From the NCBI GenBank assembly GCA_028023455.1, contig JAQFVV010006454.1, positions 402,001 through 466,000 of the forward strand: a stretch of 64,000 nucleotides of DNA. The letters are read 5' to 3'. Origin of the DNA: Epiperipatus broadwayi. Its lineage: Eukaryota > Onychophora > Udeonychophora > Euonychophora > Peripatidae. Shown here piece after piece: positions 38,104 through 53,115 of this stretch; positions within the stretch are counted from its first letter, which is position 1; every line of letters starts with the position of its first letter. The position numbers and the translations under genes are program-made. Under the pieces are notes generated by a model. That model saw nothing but the letters and a program-made list of their open reading frames with translations, did no database searches and was not told where the DNA came from.

Positions 38104-39262
38104 TCATTTCTTAATTCTATTACTCAATGTCCATGTCTTACAACAATACATTAATACACTCCACACATAACATTTAATTAATCTTTTCCTTAATTCTCTT
38201 TCCATAGGTCCACAAAATATCTTCTTTCTTTTTACAAATGTCACCTTTGCCAATGCTATTCTTCTTTTAACTTCATCTTCACTTCTTTCATCCTCACTCA
38301 ACCAACAACCCAAATATCTAAATACCTTCACCTGCTGCACCATGTCATCATGGATTCCAATTTGCAGTCTTTTTGCATCTCTCCCTATCCATAAACACTT
38401 AGTTTTTTCAATATTAATCTTCATTCCATATGCCATACATCCTTCTTCCAATTTATTCAACATATTCTGAAGATCCTTTTCTTCCTCAGTAATAAGAGCC
38501 ATATCATCTGCAAATCTTATACACTTTATTACTCTCCCTCCAACATTTGCTCCTCCACAGTCCAAATAATTATTTGTCATATCTTCTAAATAAATATTAA
38601 ACAAAACAGCTGACATACTACATCCTTGCCTAACTCCACTTTCTATATTCACTTCATCAGTCTCATTACATCCAAATCTAACTCTTATTCTTTGCCCATT
38701 ATACATATTCCATATCAATTGTCTTTCTTTCCAGAATACTCCTTTATCTCTTAAGATAGACATCAGTTTATTCCAGCTTACTCTATCAAATGCCTTTTCT
38801 AAATCTACAAAACATATACCAATTCCTTTATCTCTTTCAATATATCTTTCTGCAATTGTCCTAACAATACCAATAGCATCTCTTGTGCTTTTCCCTTTCC
38901 GAAAACCAAACTGTTCTTCAGCAATATAATAGTCAACCTTCCCATAAATCCTTTGAGTTAAAATCCTCAATAACACCTTAGAAACATGAGACAATACACT
39001 TATTGTCCTATACTCTTCACATTTAACAGCTTTTTTTCTTTTTAGCAATTGGAATCACTATAGTTCTTAAAAAATCTTCAGGCCAAACTCCACTATTATA
39101 TATCAAATTGCAAAGTCCAACTATTTCCTTCATAGTAAATTCTCCCATTTCTCTCAAAAATTCTATAGGTACTGCATCAAATCCAATAGCCTTACCATTC
39201 TTCATTTGTGTGATTGCCTTTCTTACTTCATCTGGCAGTATGTCCATACCTCTATCATCCAT
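38104..39262 (-). pseudogene. LINE reverse transcriptase domain
   Basis: Two overlapping frames (39262-39023 and 39048-38104) together form an RT domain. The first has the N-terminal fingers (KAITQMKNGKAIGFDAVPIE). The second has the palm: FGFRKGKSTRDAI, FVDLEKAFDRVSW (motif A), GVRQGCSMSAVLFNIYLEDM (motif B), RFADDMALI (catalytic DD) and FRYLGCWLS. The frames are offset by an indel in the A-rich run near 39030-39055. The palm is intact. The second frame ends at TGA where an Arg codon (CGA) is expected, a likely CpG-type mutation. RTE-like clade by resemblance; a jockey-type label cannot be excluded. Confidence 0.85.
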
Positions 39263-39340
39263 TGCAACATCTTCTTCATTTTCAAGTTCATAACTAATTA
39301 AATTATTTCCTCTACTAAACAGATACCGAATATATTCTTC

Positions 39341-40039
39341 CTATCTTTTTAATATATCATTACTATCGATTAATCTTCTTCCATTCTTATCCACAATCTC
39401 ACTTGCTATCCATGTCTTTTTCTCCCAATAAATACTTTGTATTCTATCAAATGCTAGATCATATCTTTTCATCTGTTGAAACATTTCTATCTCTTTACAT
39501 TCTTGCTCCAACCACTTTTCTTTTGCTAAATGTGTTTCTCTTCTTAATTCATTATTAAATTTCCTATATTCCTTTTGCCCTTCCTCAGTATTTACATTCT
39601 TCCACCATCTCCGCACTTCCATCTTTTCCAACATACCTTCAGTTATCCAAGGTCTTTTAGCTTTTCTCGCATGAATAATACCTATTTCATTTTTTGCTAT
39701 TTTCAAGAATCCCTCTTTAATTCTATTCCAACACTCATCAGAGCTATTAATATAGTTCCCATCCTGAACAATTCTTTTAAATTCATTTTCACATATTAAA
39801 CCAAATTTTCCTTTTTCCATTTGTCTCAATTTATCCAAGTCCCATCTTGTGTATCTTTTCCCTCTTTTAATTCTTTTTAAACTTAACTTTAATTTAGCCA
39901 TCACCAAATTATGATCCGAATCTATATCAGCATCTGGCAAAGCATGTGAACCCTTAACAGCATTCTTATATCTATTCTGAATCAGTATATAATCAATTTG
40001 ATAACGTTCTTTGTTACCTGGAGCTTTCCATGTATACAA
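39341..40039 (-). pseudogene. LINE endonuclease C-terminus and linker
   Basis: A 232-residue open frame. It begins in the AP-endonuclease (YTWKAPGNKERYQIDYIL, then the SDHNLV box that carries the catalytic His pair) and runs into the linker before the RT. Upstream, in another frame near 40180, the GDWNA endonuclease motif is visible, so a frameshift separates the two. The frame closes at TAG in KR*EEY, where relatives would have Trp. The endonuclease cleaves target DNA to prime reverse transcription; this copy is inactive. Confidence 0.8.
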
Positions 40040-40254
40040 TCTTCTAATATGATTTTTAAAGCAAGTGTTTGCAAAGACAAACCCATTCTCTTTACAAAAT
40101 TGTACAAGTCGACTACCCCTTTCATTTCTTTTTCCAATACCATAATTTCCAACAATTTTCTCTTACCTACCTTTCCCCACAACAGCATTCCAATCCCCCA
40201 ATAGCAATATACATGTGTTTTTTCCTTCACATTGAATACTTTCTTCTATATTGA

Positions 40255-44169
<3,915 letters not shown>

Positions 44170-44649
44170 AGCTGGGCTGCAGAAAAGAGTTTGCTGTTAA
44201 CTGAAAGGATACTCTTTGATTCCTCTTGAATGTCTTAAAGAAACTAAGCAGGACAAATTCCTAATGTTCAGTCCATTTGGTCTTATGTGATTATTCATAT
44301 AGTATACAAACATGGATGGTTCTTTCACCAACATGCATTAACCAGCATTGTGAGTTTATTGGTGCTTTACCTCTAAGTTTAAGATCAAGAAACAACATGG
44401 TTTTTCTTCTCAGTTGCCTGATAAGTCAGAATAAATGCAAGTTGAATAAAATTTATTTCTAATAGTTGTATACAATCATAACAGACAAAAATTAAATCAT
44501 GGTCTTTATTCCTCAGAGATTGTAAAATCACCAGCAGGGCAGTGGTTAATAGCTAAATGTGGAGGGTGCTAAAAATGTTCTGATTGCAGACTCAAACTGC
44601 CATTTGTAACAACTTTTTATTTAAATATTTACAACTGAATATTAGTTTA

Positions 44650-45740
44650 AACTGAAGGAAGATGGCAAAAGTTGAAAGAACTGTCTCATATTAAATGGGG
44701 CAATTTGGACTTTGTGAAAAGTTGAAGAGACAATTGATTTAAAAAGTGGAACAGTACACTACTACAAAGGCACAAATATTGAAAATACAAGTCGTGAAGA
44801 ATTTATCATAAATAAAAAGTAGAACAACAACATTGTGGAGATTTCCGATGTATCAGACAGTGGTAAAGATAGTTATTCAACTTAATAGCAAACACCAAAT
44901 GCAGATAATTAGGATTTATGCCTCAACAAGTTCTCATAGGGATGAAGTAGCAGAAGATTTTTATATGGATGTACAAAAGGCTTTTGATCAGAGAAAACAA
45001 CATTTTAAAACTGTTATGGGAGATTTTAATGCTAGAATTAGTAACCAAATGAAAGATGAAAGTGTTGTAGGTAAACTTGGTTATGGTAATAGAAGTGGTA
45101 GAGGACAGACTTATGGAGTTTGCAGAAAAAGAAAATCTTTATATTATGAATTTTTTTTTTGAAAAAAATGTTAAAAGGATGTAGACATGAAAGCATTCAA
45201 ATGAAGGTACCATGAATTGGATTATATTTTGACTAACATAAAATACTTATTTCAAGATTATAATGTCTTTAATAAATTCAACATGGGATTTATCATCAAT
45301 TAGTAAGATGCAGAATAAGTATTAATGCAAAATTAGAGAGACAAAAACTATTAATGAAAACAATATTTACAGTTAATATTCCTAATTTTCAGAAACATTT
45401 TAATGCTATATTCTTTTTTTATATGTCAAAGCATTGACTGGGAAGTGAACCAGGCCAGATGTTTGGAAGGCAGCTATACTAACCACTAGGCCATCAATGC
45501 TTGACTAATACTGTATTCTTACAATCATCTGATACATCTTTATCATTTAGACATTTATTATATAACTTAGCCAAAAATTTTATATTTCTTCACCTGCTTC
45601 TTTTAATATATCCATTATAACTGGCTGACTCAATATTAACTTCAATTGAACACACTTTTTGGTTAACTTTAAAGACAGGAATAATATCGATTTTTAACCC
45701 ACTAAAAATTCAGTTCTATATTTTACTAATAGAAGCAGAA
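44650..45740 (+). mobile_element. RTE-like LINE endonuclease fragment
   Basis: Plus-strand AP-endonuclease of an HmRTE-like LINE. Broken frames at 44650-44830 contain SGTVHYYKGT-like sequence, then an open stretch at 44833-45162 with VKIVIQLNSKHQMQIIRIYA, STSSHRDEVAEDFY and the catalytic MGDFNARI. Past 45163, in other frames, SINAKLERQKLLMKT follows, typical of the region after the endonuclease. The element is interrupted at 45416-45506 by a retroposed tRNA and peters out near 45740. No RT is present. Confidence 0.7.
45428..45500 (-). pseudogene. retroposed tRNA-Gly(TCC) pseudogene
   Basis: On the minus strand from 45500 the sequence follows tRNA-Gly(TCC): a perfect 7 bp acceptor stem (GCATTGA with TCAATGC), an A-box-like TGGCCTAGTGGTTAG, and anticodon loop CTTCCAA. 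The anticodon stem has two mismatches and the T-stem is one base short, so it is probably not functional. An A7 run follows on the minus strand. The insert is flanked by 14 bp duplications with two mismatches (45402-45415 and 45507-45520), showing it was reverse-transcribed into the surrounding LINE. Confidence 0.7.
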
Positions 45741-46470
45741 AATAATTAGGTTTTACAAGTATCACTTACCAAAAATTTCGGTCCTTATTTGAAACGATGG
45801 CTTTATTCACCATCAGATTTTGTTTAAATGTTATTTCGAATTAACATTAAAATTTTTCTTGATAATGACTTATCAGAATAATTGGTAGATGATTCAAAAG
45901 TTAATTATCTATTCATTTTCATTTATATTTTTGCAGATGTTTTTAAGAAGTTATAGATTACAAAGTGTATATTCATAAAAGTTCTAATAAAATAACTATT
46001 TTGAAAAACTTTCCAAAAAAAAACTAGCATTCGTTTTGAGATGATCTTATGTATTCCTCTGACTTCAAAAATAAATAATCAGTAGGGAATTATGAATTGT
46101 TAATGAAAATAAATTTAAGACATCCTCTATTTGTTAAATAAATGTTTTGATCATAAAAGTTCTGTTAAAATTAATTTTAAAAATCGTATTTTTACATTAT
46201 TAAAACTAGAAGTTATGTGCAACTTTTTAAATCAAAATTAAACTTTCACAATTGAAAATATAATAATTATTTTCATGTTTATTTTTCCAAAACAATAAAA
46301 AGAATTTTTTTTGTTTTTACAATTAAAACTAAAATAAAATAATAATTTTTCAATCATTCTCTTACAAGAATTAATTTATACTTAAAATAATTTAGAGTTT
46401 TGATAAAAATCTCTGTATAATCATATATGTGTCAACCTTCTGTAACTATCAAACAAAAGAATTTAAATTT

Positions 46471-46567
46471 AGTTGGTGGTCGAGAGGTCAGCACAGCTGT
46501 TTTACAAGCAGTTATCCCGGGTTAGCGGGTTCGCTTCCCGGCAGATGCTACGACACATAAAAAAAAA
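46471..46567 (+). mobile_element. tRNA-derived SINE with target site duplication
   Basis: Plus strand: an A-box-like GGTCGAGAGGTC near 46478, a pairing anticodon-like arm (GCTGT TTTACAA GCAGT), a long variable region, and a perfect B-box-like GGGTTCGCTTCCC near 46527. It ends in an A-run. An 11 bp duplication AATTTAAATTT (46460-46470 and 46568-46578) flanks it exactly. The D-arm and variable region resemble Leu/Ser-type tRNAs. It is either a very short SINE or a retroposed tRNA. Confidence 0.7.
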
Positions 46568-46579
46568 AATTTAAATTTC

Positions 46580-48240
46580 TGACATTATCAACAAGATATA
46601 TTTTGGAGACTAGAACTAAAGAGTCATCTTCATTACGTGTTGGATAAAAAAAAAAGATTACAAATAATTAGTTTTTACATTCTTTATTTCTTTATTTTCA
46701 ATCTTCTTTTTACTAAATTTATGATAATTTTATTAATGGTCATTTGTTATTCTGAGAAGGATTCAGTTATTATAACGTTCCACTTGTTACTTTGTATCAT
46801 TCATATGCCAAGTTTTAATTATAATGCTAGATTTATATAATATCATTGTCTGTTAATTCACTTGAGACAGATAAGTTATCAGGAATATAGGTTAAATTAA
46901 GATTGAAGCTATTTTTCATTACTAAGCATTATGTATTGCGCTAAAATTTAGTTGTTTCGATATATATTGTTTGTTAACTATGTTTATTAACTCTTGGAAG
47001 TCATATTTCATCAGATATATTAATTTGGATGTATATTTTGATAATCTACTTTAAATATTATTTTTATTAAGAGTTTTTTATTACTTTTAATATTTATTCA
47101 CTATGATGGGCAATACTGTAAGAATGATTAGATTATATTATTTTTAAATATATTGACTTAAAGATATATTTGACCTACTTTCTTATTTTTGTGAGTTGTA
47201 CTAACAGATACTCTCGTTCTGTATTAAGGGGTTTTTTTTTATGATGAATACTTGTGTCATACTTGCTTCGTTGCTTTAGAGAAGATATACCTTGTTTTAT
47301 ACCCATTAAGATTTTATGTTTGTATTTGGAATTGGTTAATCTGTTTATAATCTATTTAAATGTACTTAAGAGATATTTTAATTTGCATTAATGGGTATAT
47401 AATTCTATCCACATCTTCATCTGTGATTATATTAATATCAAGACAAATGATTCTTAGCAATAGATTTACAATTTTCACAGTTAAATTGATAGCATAATAA
47501 ATTTTATCTATATTTCATTCTCCATAGAAATGTTAATAATTTAATTTTTGTTATGAAGGCACAATATTATCAACAGTTGCATCTAAATATAATTAAATGA
47601 TTTGCTACTTGAATTATATAGTTAAAAATGTTTAGATTAAACTTTTTAGATGTGGGTCTTTGCCTTACTGTCATCATCAGTAAGATCATCCGTGACTGCA
47701 TTAAGAATCTAATAGTAATGTTGTTGTTTTTTTTTTTAAAAAAATCATTTAATTATCTGGGAAATTATTGTTGGTATGTATTTTAGATCAATTTGGCAAC
47801 ATTTTATTGTTATAATATTGGTTCCACAAGAATAATCAATAACCAAATATAATTTACTAGGGACAAATAATAAATGATCAACCATTTAGTATTTTTTAGA
47901 ACGATTAAGTAAAAATCTGGTAATTTTATAAAATATGAAAAAATAATCAGAAACTCTTACAACTAGTGAGGGTCATTCACCCAATGTCTAAAAAATGTTC
48001 AATAAACATTATTTTATTTTCAACAATGATGGTAGAACAAAAAGAACAAACTTCCACATATTATCTATATCTTTGGTAATAATGTTTTCTAGTATACTTT
48101 ATGTAAACTTCATTTGTGCCATTTATGAGATATATTTTGTATGAATCTTGTTATAAAATTTTTATTTACAACACATTTTAATGATATATATATAATATTA
48201 TAAATATAATATTATAAATCGATATCTATATTTCTTCAAA
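46580..48240. other. AT-rich non-coding DNA
   Basis: No gene or repeat family was recognised. Confidence 0.5.
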
Positions 48241-48251
48241 ATAATATACGC

Positions 48252-48415
48252 AAATTTATAAATAAATATTTACAAATATAGTATTTAAAAGCTGACATTT
48301 TAAACATGATAGTAGACAAAGCTACAAGTTAGTTGAAAGCGCTCCTAAGTGACAGTTATACATATATTTTTATAACCTTTTAAATACTGTATTTTTAAAT
48401 ATTTATTTATAAATT

Positions 48416-48417
<2 letters not shown>
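48252..48417. mobile_element. small MITE-like inverted repeat at the palindrome's left edge
   Basis: 40 bp arms (48252-48291 and 48378-48417) are near-perfect reverse complements around an 86 bp core. A third copy of the arm, same orientation as the right arm, lies at 52771-52815, immediately inside the inner end of the giant palindrome's left arm. The left arm of the palindrome is thus bracketed by direct copies of this module, each followed by (TA)n. Confidence 0.6.
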
Positions 48418-48454
<37 letters not shown>

Positions 48455-48484
48455 ATATAATATAATATAATATAATATAAGATA

Positions 48485-51400
48485 AGTTAAAATATGACTA
48501 GCTCAATTAAATCGTTATGCTCGGCTAAAATATGTATAACTATCATTAATATATTTTTATAATACTATATCTTATTAGATTCATTATAACTTACCAAAAT
48601 TAATATAGTTCAATATCATGTACTAATTAAATAAGTATTTATTAAAATCATGAGACTATGAAGTAAAGTTACAAGTGGTAATTGAATTTACATTGAGCTA
48701 ATGTCTTCCCAAGACACTATCTCAATGGCATAAGAATACTATTACCTCTTTATTATCTCATTACTACATCTACAGTACTCTTATGTCTTTTATAAAAATT
48801 AACTAACTTCAATAATAATAATAAATAAATCTCAATCTTTTATTAAGGAAATATAATTAAATAATCTCAGGTTCTTTTAATTATTTTAAAGTAATAATAT
48901 TTCTTGCAGATAGGCATGATAAGGGATTTAATATCAAACCTAACTACACCTAACTTATGATAATAATAATAACTAACAATAATAATTTCTAGTGTATAAA
49001 TTAATCTTATCTATTTTATTATACTATTAATCATTAAGAAAATAAGTAAATCATATACATGTCTTTCATTTTCATATAGTATCTTAATTTAAAAAATATA
49101 CTAAAATCTTATAATTTAACAATCTGTGGCAATAAATAATATTATACTCTTATATTGTGCATTATAATTACTTTGTGACCATTATAATATTATATGTTAA
49201 TGTCAATCAATTTCTATAAATTATATTAAGAAAATACTGTGTTTCTTTTAAAAAATAATAATAATAAATTCATACTGTGCAAATATTATGTTTACTCAAA
49301 TTATCTGTTGTCAAATGCTGTGGTGCAAAATAATGAATTCGACACACTTTTAAACAACTTAAACAAATTTATTTACATCAACTTTAATAAACAACTTATG
49401 TACATTATTTACATTACAAGTGGAAACCAAAAAAAATAAAAAATAAGAAAAATAATAATAAAAGATTTTTACACTGTTACTATTTCCATAAACATAAATA
49501 GATAATCCATACATTTCTTAAATGTTTTATCAGTAACATTTAATTAAGTTTATGAACTTAAATCTTAATAGATATCATTTGTCATTAGTTAGTACAAAAG
49601 AAGACTTTTATGTAAAATATCACTTATGTAGCATATGTAAAATAAACAAACTTTAACAATTAAAATGCTACTTCACTTAAGTATTATTGCTATTTTTATT
49701 ATAATGTACTAGTATGTATTACATTTACTATTAGCATTAATCATATATCAACTAATGTATAGACTGATATAACTTTATAATATAACAACATTTATTGATT
49801 ATATAATTATTTACTTCATTCTGATGTAATTTCATAATGTATGTCTTACCAAAATATGCAATACATATATGTTCTTTTCTTAAAATAATATTTAAAATTA
49901 TTCAACAATTTCAAATTTTATAAAGTATTATATTAAAATAAAATTCTATGATTCTTTTCTATTTAAACTACTACTCTTCTCTACTTGTTATTCCTATTCC
50001 TTCCTAATAAAATTCTATCTACAAATATCATTTTAACCTTATTTAACTTCAGTAATAGCTTACCAATTTTTTTTAAAAAAAAATATACGACTATCCAAAC
50101 TCTCTTATACCTCATCATCTATATACGATAAACCCTTCAATCAAAATATAAATTTTTATATAAAATTAATTTAACTTATCTAATAAAAAAAAAATATATA
50201 TAGATATTTTTACCTCTTACTAACTTGAAAGGTAATATAAATAATTCATACTAATATAATAAACCAAATTCCTAATATTGTAACAGAAACATTAAAACTT
50301 ATTCACGAAAGAATCATATAATTATTTATGGATTTCTCTTATTATGTCATAATAAATTTATATCATAAATTTAAAGTATGCATATTAAAATAAAACTGTT
50401 ATTACTAATATTATGTGTGTATATTCTTTAAATATTTATACATTCATTCAACAATCAAATCATATTTAGCTGATCTAAGAAAAACAAAGCAAAATACATC
50501 AAATTATTAATATTATATAATTTTTTACCATAAATGATACTCCAATTTATAATCCGCCACACGATGTCCTCCAGGATTATAGTTTTACAAAATAATTTCA
50601 CATTTATACTCAACAATTATTCTTTAAAATATTACGTGTTGTATAATTATATAAAAATAAACTTTATGAAATTAAGTGTTATATTAATATTTAGTTACTT
50701 TTTAAAAATGTACCTCTCTTATCTTTAATAGATCAATAAATAATTAAATATCTATGTTAGTTAAGAAAAACAAAATATGTTACATAAAATCCAACGGTGT
50801 CTTCTTTCCACCCATAATTGTTCTTTTTTTCCTAGGCACAAACTTTTACCAACATTACTTCCTTTTCCGGTACATCACGTGTTTTTAAAAGTTTTTATGA
50901 AATAAATGAAAACGTTCTTTTTTTAAAAAAAATAAAATAAAATAAGTTCCACCATAAAGAAACAAAATAATAATTAAAACAGTCTAAAGGATCCGGATTC
51001 ATTTCTTTAAAGACAAATTATTTAAAAGTTATTATTTCTAGGATTATTCAATAGTTTATAATGTTCTTATTTAATTATTCTGAATTGACTTGGATATCCA
51101 TGTATACTTATTTGCGCATTCTTTAACCAATATTTAGGTAAGATTAATTTCTAAATTCTTCCGTACGACCAGCGTCCAGACTTTACTATATAATATTTTA
51201 TTTACAGGTTGTTTTTTTTTACCAATTAAATTTCCGATTTATTTGCCTTTTAAAACTATCGAAATCTAGTCTTTTAAACCACAAAGACTTAACAAGGCAA
51301 GTACTTCTGCAATTATTATTAATTACCATATCTTTACCAAGATATATACTTAAATTTATATTTTAAAAATACTTTCTTCATAAAGAAGTATTTATCTTTC

Positions 51401-52772
51401 TTTAAAATATTTGTTTATAAAAATTAATTATAATCAACTTTTAAATTCATATAATGTCCAATATATTACTTTTGTCCAACTAGTAATTCTCCTAGTTAAT
51501 CCAGCGTTTGTTATATTTTTAGTATAAAGTCTCCAATACATTTTATCCTTATACGATGTTTTCATGATTATTTGATAGTAAATTGAGCTTCGATAGAGAC
51601 GATCAATAGGGAATTATAAATAAATTAGCACTGCATATTTAACGGTAAAACTTTTATAAATTATTTAAAACTACTCTCTTATAATTTTAAAACGATTACG
51701 AGAGCGTCTATAATTTTACTTAGCTATATCTAATAGCACACTTCACTTAAAAGAAATCATAATCATAATCCCCCCTGAACAATTGAACCTTAGTTTTATA
51801 CCGGAATAAATTCCCCACTTGATTGGTAAATTAAACAATCACCTTGCTAGCCTATTTACATATTTTACCAACAATACAGAATTTAAAATAAATAATGACT
51901 TATTTAATATTTATTATTTATTACATTATTAAATTCTTAAATTGATCTTTATCATTTATTTAAATCCATTAAACAATTTTTTAAAATATATGTTTTACTT
52001 TATTTCACTTTTAACTTTTATAAGATTATTTTTCTAAACAAACTAAGTCTATTTTTATACGTTAGGTTTTTTTAAACAGTATTTTAAAAATCAGATTTAA
52101 TATTTCACATTAATTATCTTTATTTTTATCTCGTGATAGCCAATATAATATTTATAAATTTTATAATAGAATTTTAGAACAGTTTTGCAACTTAACTATA
52201 AAACTTACAAGCATGTGTGTACATATGTCTATCTATCATCTGTTTTACAACACAGTTACAAATGCTTGTAATATCTAAAAATAAACTAACAATTTAATTT
52301 TTTTAAATAAATGTTTTTAAAATAAATAATATATTATAGCAACTTTAAAATAATAATTTGATATTATTAAAATCAAATATTAATCTTCTATTATATACTA
52401 TTAACAATTAAAATATTTACATTCACTTGTTAAATATTAATCTTTATCAACAATAAATATATGAATTTAATTTTAACTTGTCTTTTTTAAACTTTTAGCT
52501 TTAAACATTTATTTACAAAACTTATTAATGCAGTATTAATCATGGCCAGTTTTCCCAACCATATAATATTATCACTTTTTATTGAAACGTCTCTCTCAAA
52601 CATTAGCACAATTTCACATATCAAATATTCATAGATTACTTTAATTAAACTTTTGAAAGATAATCATAATAAAATCAACATCATATAGCTAAATATATCT
52701 TAAATTTAAAATTTTTTAATAAATTGATACAACAATTCATGGCGACCCATACAAAAGGGCACAATATATATA
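48485..52772 (+). repeat. giant inverted repeat, left arm (about 4.29 kb)
   Basis: The reverse complement of 53108-57402 over its whole length. Landmarks match in reverse order: GACTAGCTCAATTAAATCG (48495) with its inverse near 57390; GTGTCGAATTC-type word near 49335 with 56545; ACACGATGTCCTCCAGGA (50560) with 55310; TTCAATTGTTCAGGGGGGAT-inverse near 51770 with 54095; GACCCATACAAAAGGGCACA (52745) with 53112. Sampled stretches show about 3-5% differences, mostly transitions with some single-base indels. No convincing ORF, domain or RNA gene. Composition about 80% A+T. Confidence 0.92.
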
Positions 52773-53055
52773 TTTTAAATACTGTATTTTTAAATATTTA
52801 TTTATAAATTTACATATATATATATATATGCCATAATAAGTGAGTAATAAATATTATATTTTAATGAAAAGCAGATTTAAATTTAGTCTATTATACATTA
52901 GCTATTTTTATTTATGTAATATCCTTTGGAATTTAAATCTTTATAGACTTCAATATGACTCTAATCTTGCCTAAAATATATATTTTTGAATAGTTTACAA
53001 TAAAAAAAAATATTATTACAAATTTTATAACTTATATATATATATAACCCGTAAA

Positions 53056-53107
<52 letters not shown>
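52773..53107. other. central spacer of the giant palindrome
   Basis: 335 bp of non-palindromic AT-rich sequence. It starts with a copy of the 40 bp MITE arm and (TA)n, and ends with TATAACCCGTAAATAA followed by (AT)26 next to the right arm. The word ACCCGTAAATAA recurs just outside the right arm at 57438-57450. Confidence 0.8.

Positions 53108-53115
<8 letters not shown>

Larger units (their letters stand above)
37722..40250 (-). mobile_element. RTE-like LINE, 5'-truncated, few lesions
   Basis: About 2.5 kb on the minus strand. In order: C-terminal half of the AP endonuclease, linker, reverse transcriptase, C-terminal domain, and a 3' tail with CTGTCTATTGGACAG followed by GATGATGATCAA, a simple-repeat end typical of RTE-like LINEs. 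The 5' part of the endonuclease is missing (5' truncation, as in target-primed reverse transcription). Only a handful of lesions are seen: a frameshift in the endonuclease near 40150-40180, TAG near 39340, a frameshift in an A-run near 39030-39055 and TGA at 38104-38106. Confidence 0.85.

Noticed and set aside
49239-50728. Short open frames of 64-66 codons in the left palindrome arm
   Set aside because: AT-rich composition, no recognised motif, and they are not preserved as equivalent frames in the right arm.
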